19,255 nt of DNA from an uncultured Lachnospira sp. (GCA_947306285.1 CAMZGB010000013.1:1-19255); one strand, 5' to 3'. Positions 8,079 to 16,961 are shown, numbered from the stretch's first letter. Notes: generated by a model not told the origin, from the sequence alone. Program-made: numbers and translations.

Positions 8079-10211
8079 ATGTTGAGGAAGTTATTTGGAA
8101 AGAAAGTGATAGCTATTGCATGCACTTTTGCATTAGTTTTATCATTAATGACAGGAATTAGTTTTGTTAGTGTTAATGCAGAAGATAGCATTATATTAAC
8201 AACTGATAAGGAAGTGTATGATAATGCAGATCCAATTATGGTTACAGCTCATTGTGATTTGAGTCAGTATCCTGAAGCATGGGTTGGTATTTATAAAAAA
8301 GGTGAAACACCTAATACAAAAAGATCTGATGGAACAACAGTAATATCATATTATTGGTATGCCCTAAAGGCGGAAACAAATCAAGCTTGGGGTTGTACAA
8401 ATGTTTCAAATGGAGATAATGTTCCAATTAACATATTGGAAAATGGTTATTGGAATGCTGGCTTTCCAGATTGTTCTCATAACAATGAATATACATTATA
8501 TTTGTTCACGAATGGAACTGATTATACGCCACTAGCACAAGTTGATATTACATATGATAGTGGTTCAATTGAATTAGAAAAAACAAAAATTAAGGTTGGG
8601 ACTCCAATTAATGCGACAATAAAGTCTATCTTTGCTGGTGGAGCAGAAAAACCATGGTATGGTGTTTACACTAGTGAAGATTTAGATAAAAAAGGACTTG
8701 GTGGTTATTTTTATTGGAGTTATCTAAATGATAATGAAACTAATATTGATATTAATACTGTCGTGGGTGAAAATTTGTCACCCGGGAAGTATACAATAGT
8801 TTTATTTGTTGATAATAATTATGGTGTAGATGATAGTGTTGAATTTGAAGTGGTTGAGGAAGAGCCAACTACAGAAGCACCAACTACAGAAGCGCCAACT
8901 ACAGAGGAAACAACACCAGAAGTAACCACACCAGTTGAAACAACACAAAATCCATATGCTGAATTAACATTTACAGATATAACAAACAATCAGAATCCTG
9001 AATTTGATCAGAAGTTAAAAGGATCACAGTACGCTATTAATACTGGAAGCACTTTTGACTCGCTTCAAGTTTGTCAATATCAAAATGTAGGTTTTGGTGA
9101 ATTATATATTGCAGGTACATGGAGTGCAGCTGGATTAACAGCCACTTTAAATGGATTTACAGATGGGATAGAAATAGAAGGTGCTGGATTGCATATTGGT
9201 AGTGCGGCAGATTCTCTAACAAAGAGATACAATGTGATTGATGTATCAACAACAGATGGTTCTAGTGGACAGATTATTATTTATTGTCCTGAGATTCCTG
9301 AGGAAGTAACAACAACACCAGAAGTCACAACACCAGAAGTGACTACACCAGAAGTCACTTCAGAACCAGTTGTTACAACAACACCAGAAGTTACAACAGA
9401 ACCTGTTGAGACAACAACAGAAGATGTAACAACAACACCAGAGGAAACAACTCCAGAGGTTACAACAGTACCAGGAGAAAGTACAGAACCAGTAGAGACA
9501 ACTACTGAAGGACCAAAGAAACCAACTGCACCAACTGTAGTGGTACGTCCTGATAAAACAAAACCATATTACTTTGCTTGGAATATGCCTCAAGATGCAG
9601 AGTCATTTAATGTATACGTTAATGGAGAAAAAGTAGCAGCAACTACAGTTCCTACGTATGATGCATCAGAGTACTTTGCAAAAGCGGCTGAAGGAAAGTA
9701 TGTTGTAGGTGTAACATCTGTTAAGGGTGATCTTGAGTCAGATATGACTACAATTGAGATTACAGTAGAAAAACCTATAGAAACAACTGCAGAAGAGCCA
9801 ACAGTTATACCGGAAGAGCCAACAACAATTCCTGTTGTAACAACAAAGGCTCCAGTAGTTACAACAAAGAAAACAACACCAACTACTAAGAAAGTAGTTA
9901 AGGCACCAGGAAAGACAAAAGTTAAAAAGGCTATCAAGAAGAAAAAGAGTCCTAAGAAGATTAAGATAACACTTAAGAAAATCAAAGGTGCTAAAGGCTA
10001 CCAAGTAGCGGTTTATAAGAATAAAAAGAAAGCTAAGAAAAACAAAAAGGCCATTAAGAAAAAATACTCAACTAAAGCTAAGTTCACAGTTAAGTCAAAG
10101 AAGTTTAAGAAAACTAAGAAATTATTTGTTAGAGCTAGAGCTTACGCATTAGATGGAAAGAAGAAAGTATTTGGCAAGTGGTCTAAGGTTAAGAAAGTTA
10201 AAAACAAATAA
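8079..10211 (+). CDS. Secreted protein with two WVGLY-type domains, an orphan domain, Fn3 and basic Fn3-like tail
   Basis: The start is placed at ATG 8079 (710 residues), behind AGAGAGGG at 8062-8069, with a typical signal peptide (1-34, likely cut after VNA). The reading frame opens further upstream at 7998, but that codon is inside the preceding terminator. Residues 36-158 form a WVGIYK domain with a long insertion. Residues 160-259 form a second copy with WYGVY. A TTEAP linker follows. Residues 291-405 are a domain I do not recognise, Gly/Thr-rich and beta-like, with Cys332 and Cys403. A long EVTTP/EPVETTT linker covers 406-480. An Fn3-like domain is at 482-564. A further TTK linker leads to the Lys-rich tail 606-710, with one Asp. 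No catalytic site is visible. No clear promoter lies between terminator and start, so read-through from the 6397 gene is possible. Confidence 0.85.
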   Translation: MLRKLFGKKVIAIACTFALVLSLMTGISFVSVNAEDSIILTTDKEVYDNADPIMVTAHCDLSQYPEAWVGIYKKGETPNTKRSDGTTVISYYWYALKAETNQAWGCTNVSNGDNVPINILENGYWNAGFPDCSHNNEYTLYLFTNGTDYTPLAQVDITYDSGSIELEKTKIKVGTPINATIKSIFAGGAEKPWYGVYTSEDLDKKGLGGYFYWSYLNDNETNIDINTVVGENLSPGKYTIVLFVDNNYGVDDSVEFEVVEEEPTTEAPTTEAPTTEETTPEVTTPVETTQNPYAELTFTDITNNQNPEFDQKLKGSQYAINTGSTFDSLQVCQYQNVGFGELYIAGTWSAAGLTATLNGFTDGIEIEGAGLHIGSAADSLTKRYNVIDVSTTDGSSGQIIIYCPEIPEEVTTTPEVTTPEVTTPEVTSEPVVTTTPEVTTEPVETTTEDVTTTPEETTPEVTTVPGESTEPVETTTEGPKKPTAPTVVVRPDKTKPYYFAWNMPQDAESFNVYVNGEKVAATTVPTYDASEYFAKAAEGKYVVGVTSVKGDLESDMTTIEITVEKPIETTAEEPTVIPEEPTTIPVVTTKAPVVTTKKTTPTTKKVVKAPGKTKVKKAIKKKKSPKKIKITLKKIKGAKGYQVAVYKNKKKAKKNKKAIKKKYSTKAKFTVKSKKFKKTKKLFVRARAYALDGKKKVFGKWSKVKKVKNK
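9308..9360 (+). repeat. 15-bp tandem repeats encoding EVTTP linker
   Basis: Successive copies of a 15-nt unit, roughly CCAGAAGTCACAACA with synonymous variation, encode EVTTP repeats. A similar 15-nt TTEAP series lies at 8869-8905 in the same gene. These are linker minisatellites. Confidence 0.7.
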
Positions 10212-10292
10212 GACAATTGACTAAAATAAAGAGTTTGAATAACTAATTAAACAGAATAACCTATTCAATTAATAAATTGAATTTAAAGGCAG

Positions 10293-10340
10293 AGGCGAAT
10301 TCCACTTGTACAAACAGTGGAATTTGCCTTTACCCTTTTT
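10293..10340 (+). terminator. Rho-independent terminator after the 8079 gene
   Basis: A 14-bp stem (10293-10306 with 10316-10329, one G-T pair) and a 9-nt loop; the T-run ends near 10340. The stem sequence is unrelated to the repeated type at 398, 2871 and 6183. Confidence 0.88.
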
Positions 10341-10358
10341 TATATGATAATTATCGAG

Positions 10359-10364
10359 TATAAT
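10359..10364 (+). promoter_or_regulatory. Probable -10 element of the 10417-12493 operon
   Basis: TATAAT at 10359-10364 lies 52 nt before the start codon and just after a terminator. No good -35 is visible; only a T-run at 10336-10341 is correctly spaced. Confidence 0.5.
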
Positions 10365-10416
10365 ACCTTTTGGACGGTTTTAAATAAATTTCAATTAAAT
10401 GAGGAAGGAAAGAGAA

Positions 10417-12474
10417 ATGAAAGCAAAACAAATTAGGAAGAAACTGATAGCATTTGTATGTGCAATTGCATTAGTATTCTCGGGAGCAGCGTACATGAAC
10501 ATTGCTAATGTATCAGCTGATAGTGAGGATACAAGTGTGCTAAAAACTGACAAGACAACATATGCATATGGTGAACCTGTTATGGTGACAGCTGATTGTA
10601 ATAATGCTGGAGCTTGGGTAGGACTATATAAGAAAAATGAAGAGCCAGGTAGTGGTTTATATTCAATTTTCTGGTATTACGTTAGTTCATACAAAAATAA
10701 AGCAGTAGATATAAGTTTAACATCAGGAAACCAAAGAGATACTGATTTTAGTACTGGTGAGTACAAAATAATCTTGTTTGGAGCAGATCCTGGATACGAT
10801 CAGCAATTAAAACAAATTGATATTAAAATAGAAGAACCGGAACCTGTTGATGATGTGACAGGAACTATGACTGTTGAAAAAGATAGTTATATTATTGGTG
10901 ATTCAATTAATGTTACGGCTACATGTACTAATCCATACAAAAATAGTAGTTGGGTTGGATTATATAAAGAAAATGATGCGATAGATGGTAGTGTTCAATC
11001 AATGTTTTGGACATATCTATCAAGTGTTGGAGAAACATTTGATATTACGCAAGGTACACAAAATAGGGCAGAGGAATATGAGCCAGGTAACTATAAGTTA
11101 GTTCTATATGGAACTAGTGACTGGAGTAAACCATTAAAGACTATTCCTATTACTATAAGTGAACAAGTTCCTATATCTGATTTATCGGGAACACTAAGTG
11201 TGGAAAAAGAAAACCTAGAAATGGGCAAACCTATTATGGTAACAGCCACATGTACCAACCCAAATCCCAAAAGTGCTTGGGTAGGATTATATTTGGAAGA
11301 TGATTTTCCAAGTGAAGTTGAATCAATTCACTGGAATTATCTATCAAGTGTAAATGAAACATTTGATATAACGGCTGATCCCATTAATCCGGCAAGAGCT
11401 TCTGACTTTGTTCCAGGAAAGTATAAACTTGTTCTATTTGGAACTGATGATAAAACTAAACCACTAAAAACAGTACACTTTACTCTTGATTATCCATCAG
11501 ACGTTCAATTCTCTTTATCAACTGATAAAACAGAGTACTTAAGTACTGAACCAATTATGGTAACTGCATCATGCGAGCTTTCTAGCGCATGGGTAGGTTT
11601 ATATAAAGAAGAGGATATCATCGGAGAAGTTGGATCTTTCTGTTGGGATTGGGTTAATGAGCACTCAGAACCATTTAATCTTAAAGCATTCAATTATCAA
11701 AGAACAGATCCTATGACTGCTGGAAAGTACAAGGTTATACTATTTGGCTCTGGTGCATATAATTATCCATTACAAACACTTGAAATCACTATTAACAGAA
11801 TAGAGAAGAGTAGAAATATTATTATGGAGCCATCATGCTCAAGTGACGGATTGGCAGACGTAGAATATGAAGACAATCCTGGAAAGTATGAATTGGAAAA
11901 TATTCCAGCTTTGGGACATGATTTTGAAGGAGTAGAATGGGAGTTCAACCCAGTACTTAAAACTCGTACTAAAACATGTAAACGATGCCACGGCGAAGAA
12001 GAAGGTGGCGTGATTTATGAAGGCCAGGAAGAAACTACTTCGATTAATCCAGATGAGCCTACAACAAAGACTGATGAGCCTACAACTGCGAAAAAGGAAA
12101 CAACTAAGAAACCAGTTGTTACAACAAAGGCAACAACAAAGAAACAAGGCAAAAAAACAGTTGTTAAGGCACCTGCAAAGTCTAAAGTTAAAAAGGCAAT
12201 AAAGAAAAAATCAGCTAAGAAGATTAAAATTACTCTTGCAAAAGCAAATGGAGCAAAGGGTTACCAAGTAGCTGTATATAAATCAAAGAAGAATGCTAAA
12301 AAGAATAAGAAGGCAATAGCTAAGAAATTCTTTGCAAATATTAAGATTGCATTTAAATCAAAGAAATTTAAAAATAAGAAGAAACTCTTTGTTAAATCAA
12401 GAGCCTATACTTTGAATGGAAATAAAAAAGTATTTGGTAGCTGGTCTAAGATAACAAAAGTAAAGAGTAAGTAA
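10417..12474 (+). CDS. Secreted protein with four WVGLY repeats and basic Fn3-like tail
   Basis: The start is chosen at ATG 10417 (685 residues) because AGGAAGG at 10402-10408 precedes it; the in-frame ATG at 10399 has no ribosome-binding site. The signal peptide is 1-34, likely cut after VSA. Four tandem copies of a roughly 100-residue beta domain lie at about 38-139, 149-248, 257-358 and 362-460. Each has an entry strand ending in VTA.C, an (A/S)WVGLY motif, a (F/H/C)W.(Y/W) strand and a closing (Y)K(L/I/V)(V/I)L(F/Y)G motif. Residues 461-536 hold an ALGHDFEG..W segment with CKRCHG, like the PALGHD-TC-C repeats seen in Clostridia surface proteins. A Thr/Lys linker and the Lys-rich tail 582-685 (no Asp or Glu) follow. 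No enzyme domain is present. It is probably a binding or scaffold partner of the protein encoded 18 nt downstream. Confidence 0.86.
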   Translation: MKAKQIRKKLIAFVCAIALVFSGAAYMNIANVSADSEDTSVLKTDKTTYAYGEPVMVTADCNNAGAWVGLYKKNEEPGSGLYSIFWYYVSSYKNKAVDISLTSGNQRDTDFSTGEYKIILFGADPGYDQQLKQIDIKIEEPEPVDDVTGTMTVEKDSYIIGDSINVTATCTNPYKNSSWVGLYKENDAIDGSVQSMFWTYLSSVGETFDITQGTQNRAEEYEPGNYKLVLYGTSDWSKPLKTIPITISEQVPISDLSGTLSVEKENLEMGKPIMVTATCTNPNPKSAWVGLYLEDDFPSEVESIHWNYLSSVNETFDITADPINPARASDFVPGKYKLVLFGTDDKTKPLKTVHFTLDYPSDVQFSLSTDKTEYLSTEPIMVTASCELSSAWVGLYKEEDIIGEVGSFCWDWVNEHSEPFNLKAFNYQRTDPMTAGKYKVILFGSGAYNYPLQTLEITINRIEKSRNIIMEPSCSSDGLADVEYEDNPGKYELENIPALGHDFEGVEWEFNPVLKTRTKTCKRCHGEEEGGVIYEGQEETTSINPDEPTTKTDEPTTAKKETTKKPVVTTKATTKKQGKKTVVKAPAKSKVKKAIKKKSAKKIKITLAKANGAKGYQVAVYKSKKNAKKNKKAIAKKFFANIKIAFKSKKFKNKKKLFVKSRAYTLNGNKKVFGSWSKITKVKSK

Positions 12475-12492
12475 TAAGAGGGGTATAAAAAC

Positions 12493-15400
12493 ATGATTAA
12501 TAAGTTCATAAGGAATAAAGCATCGAGAGTTCTTGTGCTAGTTCTAGCTTTAGCGATGGTTTTCACTTCATTTACTTTCGTTGGTGCTAGTCAAAAGACA
12601 AGCAAGACAGCAAAAGTTAAATCAAGTGTCGGCAAAAAACTGAACTCTGCAGATGCTAACAGCAAAACAGGAATCACGGTAAAGAGTGAGAAGAACACAA
12701 TAAATATTCACGTCAATCGTGTAGGTGGTAGTGGCACTGCTAGACTTTATAAGTGTGATGCTGAAAAATATGGTGCCAATGATTCTACATGCGGAAAAGG
12801 AAAGAAGTTAACTAATTATGGTACATATTTAGGTGAGTATACATGCGGAACTACTAAAGATTTTACAATCTCAAGATATGAGAACAAAGGTTCCGATAAC
12901 TTATACTGCAAGTACTATTTGGTTCAGGGATCCTCAATACTTGCAGGACCTGTTTATGCTACAGAGATTGCATCTTTGAGAAATGTTGAAGATTTCCCAT
13001 ATGTAACTAAAAAAGGCCTTGCTATGATGGATAACACTACTTTGGCGCAGGCTAAGGAAATGGGATGTTCAAATACAGTTATCAACTTTGATATGGCTAG
13101 TTTTGTTTATGCCAACGAAGATGAAAACGGAAACGCAATTGACAATAGCAATAAGAACGTTGTTGAATTCGAGAGTAATGGCGAGACATATTACTTTGAT
13201 GAAAAATATATCAAAGAAATTGATAAGAGTGTAGCATCTTATTCACAAGAGGGAATGAATGTTTCTCTTGTTGTGATTTCATGGGCTAGTGAGATTAAGA
13301 AGAGTAAGACTTACCCAAGTAAGTTGTTATACCTCAAGGACAATAGATATACAGCAGCATTCAACACATCGAATGAATTAGGTAAGAAATACTGGATTGC
13401 TGCAATGGAATTCTTAGCAAAGAGATATTCTCAAAATGCTAAAAAAGGTTTAGTTAATGATTTCATCATTGGCAATGAGGTTGACTATGTTTATGATTGG
13501 AACTTGATTCAGCCTCTTCAGAATAGTAATGGTGTATATCAAAAAGCTGACTTTAATGTATATATGGAAGAGTATGCTAGAACTTTCCGTCTTGCAAACT
13601 TAGCTATTAAAAAATATAATGCCAATGCGAAGGTAAATATTTCGTTGACACATAACTGGGGAATGAATTGTTACGATAGTTATAGGGTTAAAGGTAATAA
13701 TATCAGATACAATTCTTATGCTCCAAGACAGATGCTTGATTGGCTAAATTCAAAAGAAAAACAAAGAGGTGACTATGACTGGGGTCTTGCAACTCACCCT
13801 TATTCTATTGGAACTACACCAAGTAATCCAATTAAGAATGATGTGGCTGTAAAGACTGCAGAGCCTATTACTGGTAACTATATAACTACTCCTTGGGTTA
13901 CATCAGCTAACCTAGAAGTTTATCAGTTGTACTTAGAACAGCCAGGATTTATGTATGATAATAAAGTTAGACAGGTATTGCTATCAGAGTCATCTATTTG
14001 CTGTAAGGATAAGAGTTCAGTGTCAGAGGCTGCATACAACCAGTCAATGAATGAGCAGGCAGCAAGCAACGCGGCATACTATTATAGAGCTGCTCACTTG
14101 AGTTGTATTAAGACTATCTCGTATTTCCAGATACAAGACTTTAGTGGACCTTTTGGTCTGATTGATAAGGATGGAAATAAACGTCCATCTTACAATGTTT
14201 GGAAGTACTGTGATACTGATAAATCATTTGATTATAGTAATAAGTATTTGAAGTATATTGACAGCAATGCAAATTCATATAAAGATGTTATGACTGCTGT
14301 TAAATCAGACTTCAATTGGAATACTCACTGGGATGAAAACAAAATCAAGGTGAGAAAGATTAGTTCTGGTGATGTGGAAAGAACTCTGAATGTTGATAAG
14401 ACAGAAGTATCCACTGATGATGAACTGAATGTAACTGCTACTGGTGATGAAGGTGATACAGTAGGTCTATATAAATCAACAGATAATGTTGATACAGTAG
14501 ATCCAATTCTTTATTATCCAGTTCGTGGAGAGCAGAACAACATTAAGTATAAATCAGGAGCTACATATAATATTTTTGCTAGAGGATTTATTTCGTACTC
14601 TAGATATAATGATGCAAAACTACCTACTGGCTCTTACAAGATTGTTTTGACATATAGTGGTAAGCAAATCACAAAGTATGTTTCAATTACAAAGGGATCA
14701 AAAATAGGTAGCACTGAAGATTCATTAAGCATTAATAAGGAAGTTTATGCTAGAGGCGAAGATGTGGTAGTAACTGCAACTGGTAACAGAAGTAATAGTT
14801 GGGTAGGATTGTATGCAGATAGTGATACTCCTAAGTCACAAGTTTCGATTTTCTGGTACTACATTAATGACTCGACAGCGGGTTATCTATCAGGTAAACC
14901 TACAGTATTGCAAACTACTACACATAATTCTGGAAGCAGTAACGCCTCAGTTAAATTATCTAAGGGCAGATATAAATTAATATTGTTTGGTGATGGTGGA
15001 TATTCTACTGTTCTCAAAACTATTTATTTTGAAGTAACAGGAAGCACAGATGAAGTAAAACCACTCACAGCTCTTTCTTATAAAATGGATGATGCAAACG
15101 ATGGTTTTTCAAATGGTGTGGTTACTGTAACTAAGGACGAAAAAGATGAAGAAGCTACAGATTGTATTATGTACTGGGCAGACGCATCAGGAAATCCTCT
15201 AGAAGGATATACAGCACTAGAGAAATTCAAACTTAAAGGAACTACAACACAGCATGATATGACTACACATACTATTATTCCTCCAGGAGCAAAGAAACTG
15301 ATTGCATACGCAACAAATGGGGAAGTAATGTCTGATTCAGCTGTATCTGTAGATTTACCAGATAATTGTTCATATAACATTGGTGAGGAACCACAACAAG

Positions 15401-16884
15401 AGTTCCAGATTATTAGTGACGTTCATGTAACAACTGATGCAGGAGCAACTGGTGAGTGTAAGAAATCAAATGTTCACTTCAAACAGATGCTTGAAGACGT
15501 TAAGAAGAACAGCGCTAAGAGTATGGGTATTTTCATCAATGGTGATATTGCCAATACTGGTTCAGAAGAAGAGTTCAAGAAAGTTAGAACTATGTACACT
15601 GATTCAGTAAACAAAAATGATGGAAACCTTCCAGCAATCCATATGGGTATTGGTAACCATGATTGGATAAAGAATAATCCAAATAAACAATTCCAGAAAT
15701 ATGCATTGCTATTTAACCCAGATCTTAAGAAGATGCCTAATAATGTTTACTATACAGAAAACGTAAACGGTTACAACTTCATCTATTTAGGTGGAGAGCA
15801 TGCTGGATTGAATGCGGACCTATCAACAGAACAGATTGAATGGTTCGATGAGACAATGCAGAAATACACTGAAGAAGACCCAGATAAGCCAGTATTTGTA
15901 TTCTTACATCAACCATTCTACAATACTGTTGCTGGATCACTTACAGGACAGAACTGGGATGGTGTTGATAATGAGACAGCACTAAAGAAAGTAATGAGAA
16001 AGTATGGTCAAATCATAATGGTTAACGGTCATACACACTGGGATATGTATTCAGAAAGCTGTATGTTCCCTGGTGACGAAGATTTGCCTTCTTCACTAAA
16101 TACTGCAGCCGTAGGATATTTGTGGAGCAGTTACAATATCATTACTGGTGAGTTCGCCGAAGGCTCTCACGGTTACTATGTAAGAGTTTACAAAGACAAA
16201 GTGGTATTCCTAGGAAGAGACTTTGAGAATAATAAGTTTATCCCTGGTGCAACATTCATTATTGAGAAGAATGGACTTAACATTCCAGAAACAACTATTA
16301 ATACTGATACAAAGATTAAGAGTGTTGATTTGGGAGTAACAACAGAAGGTAACACGGATGTAACATACTTATGTTCAAACAATAAGTTGGCAAATGTTAC
16401 TGATGATGGCGTATTAATTCCTAAGTTTGGAGGAGACGTTAAGGTTTATGTTACTGCGTATTCTACAAACAAGAAGGTTATTAATCGAAAGACTATTGAT
16501 GTTCACATCCAAGGACATCCTGACGATTACACAACAACAGCAGCGCCACAAGAACCTACTTCGAAGGTGACTCCTGCTGCAAAGGCACCTGGAAAAGTTA
16601 AGATAGCGAAAGTCTATAAAAAGAAGAAAAAAGCTAAGAAACTTAAGATTAAACTAAAGAGAGTTGCAGGAGCAGCTGGTTATCAAGTAAAAGTATATAA
16701 GACTAAGAAGAACGCTAAGAAGAACAAAAAAGCAATTGCAAACAAGTTCACATCAAAGATTAAAGTTACTATCAAATCTAAGAAACTTAAGAAAAAGAAG
16801 AAATTGTTTGTAAGAGCAAGAGCATATGGCGCTAACCATTTATATGGAGTTTGGTCGAATATTAAAAAAGTAAAAGTTAAATAA
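12493..16884 (+). CDS. Secreted bifunctional protein: DUF5722-like glycosidase barrel plus calcineurin-like phosphoesterase
   Basis: A 1463-residue protein starting at ATG 12493 with AGAGGGG at 12477-12483, in operon with the 10417 gene. The signal peptide is 1-32. Residues 60-620 resemble DUF5722 proteins with a TIM-barrel glycoside-hydrolase fold. DFIIGNEVD places a candidate acid/base at E329 and VLLSES a candidate nucleophile at E499, the spacing expected of clan GH-A. Residues 630-735 are a degenerate WVGLY-type copy and 742-850 a full one (WVGLY at 770-774). Residues 857-955 are Fn3-like. The phosphoesterase at 968-1255 has D976, H978, N1016, D1018, GNHD 1054-1057, H1139 and GHTH 1179-1182. 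Residues 1265-1342 look like a bacterial Ig-like (group 2) domain. The basic tail is 1363-1463 with no Asp or Glu. It may hydrolyse a phosphorylated glycan (inference). The DUF5722 call is from memory of the family pattern. Confidence 0.85.
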   Translation: MINKFIRNKASRVLVLVLALAMVFTSFTFVGASQKTSKTAKVKSSVGKKLNSADANSKTGITVKSEKNTINIHVNRVGGSGTARLYKCDAEKYGANDSTCGKGKKLTNYGTYLGEYTCGTTKDFTISRYENKGSDNLYCKYYLVQGSSILAGPVYATEIASLRNVEDFPYVTKKGLAMMDNTTLAQAKEMGCSNTVINFDMASFVYANEDENGNAIDNSNKNVVEFESNGETYYFDEKYIKEIDKSVASYSQEGMNVSLVVISWASEIKKSKTYPSKLLYLKDNRYTAAFNTSNELGKKYWIAAMEFLAKRYSQNAKKGLVNDFIIGNEVDYVYDWNLIQPLQNSNGVYQKADFNVYMEEYARTFRLANLAIKKYNANAKVNISLTHNWGMNCYDSYRVKGNNIRYNSYAPRQMLDWLNSKEKQRGDYDWGLATHPYSIGTTPSNPIKNDVAVKTAEPITGNYITTPWVTSANLEVYQLYLEQPGFMYDNKVRQVLLSESSICCKDKSSVSEAAYNQSMNEQAASNAAYYYRAAHLSCIKTISYFQIQDFSGPFGLIDKDGNKRPSYNVWKYCDTDKSFDYSNKYLKYIDSNANSYKDVMTAVKSDFNWNTHWDENKIKVRKISSGDVERTLNVDKTEVSTDDELNVTATGDEGDTVGLYKSTDNVDTVDPILYYPVRGEQNNIKYKSGATYNIFARGFISYSRYNDAKLPTGSYKIVLTYSGKQITKYVSITKGSKIGSTEDSLSINKEVYARGEDVVVTATGNRSNSWVGLYADSDTPKSQVSIFWYYINDSTAGYLSGKPTVLQTTTHNSGSSNASVKLSKGRYKLILFGDGGYSTVLKTIYFEVTGSTDEVKPLTALSYKMDDANDGFSNGVVTVTKDEKDEEATDCIMYWADASGNPLEGYTALEKFKLKGTTTQHDMTTHTIIPPGAKKLIAYATNGEVMSDSAVSVDLPDNCSYNIGEEPQQEFQIISDVHVTTDAGATGECKKSNVHFKQMLEDVKKNSAKSMGIFINGDIANTGSEEEFKKVRTMYTDSVNKNDGNLPAIHMGIGNHDWIKNNPNKQFQKYALLFNPDLKKMPNNVYYTENVNGYNFIYLGGEHAGLNADLSTEQIEWFDETMQKYTEEDPDKPVFVFLHQPFYNTVAGSLTGQNWDGVDNETALKKVMRKYGQIIMVNGHTHWDMYSESCMFPGDEDLPSSLNTAAVGYLWSSYNIITGEFAEGSHGYYVRVYKDKVVFLGRDFENNKFIPGATFIIEKNGLNIPETTINTDTKIKSVDLGVTTEGNTDVTYLCSNNKLANVTDDGVLIPKFGGDVKVYVTAYSTNKKVINRKTIDVHIQGHPDDYTTTAAPQEPTSKVTPAAKAPGKVKIAKVYKKKKKAKKLKIKLKRVAGAAGYQVKVYKTKKNAKKNKKAIANKFTSKIKVTIKSKKLKKKKKLFVRARAYGANHLYGVWSNIKKVKVK

Positions 16885-16899
16885 CTTACTACAAATTAT

Positions 16900-16935
16900 A
16901 AAGCTAGGTGATTATTTGAATAATTGCCTAGCTTT
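16900..16935 (+). terminator. Hairpin after the 12493 gene, weak terminator
   Basis: A 16-bp stem with two G-T pairs (16900-16915 with 16920-16935) and a TTGA tetraloop. It lacks a clear T-run after the stem, so termination may be partial and the next gene may be reached by read-through. Confidence 0.5.
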
Positions 16936-16961
16936 AATTGTCTAATGAAGGGAGCATAATA

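Noticed and set aside
11977..11991. CKRCH (residues 521-525) as a c-type haem CXXCH site in the 10417 product
   Set aside because: It sits in a PALGHD...TC..C segment like those in Clostridia surface proteins, where the last position is usually Gly. There is no cytochrome fold around it, and the His looks incidental.
5972..12311. 28-nt identical DNA block in two tails (5972-5999 and 12284-12311) as a recombination site or mobile element end
   Set aside because: It encodes the conserved KNAKKNKK turn with A-rich Lys codons; shared protein sequence and low codon choice explain it without a site-specific function.
16938..16961. TTG start at 16938 for the thioredoxin/CAP gene
   Set aside because: It abuts the hairpin and lacks a ribosome-binding site, whereas ATG 16962 has GAAGGGA at good spacing and begins a normal signal peptide.
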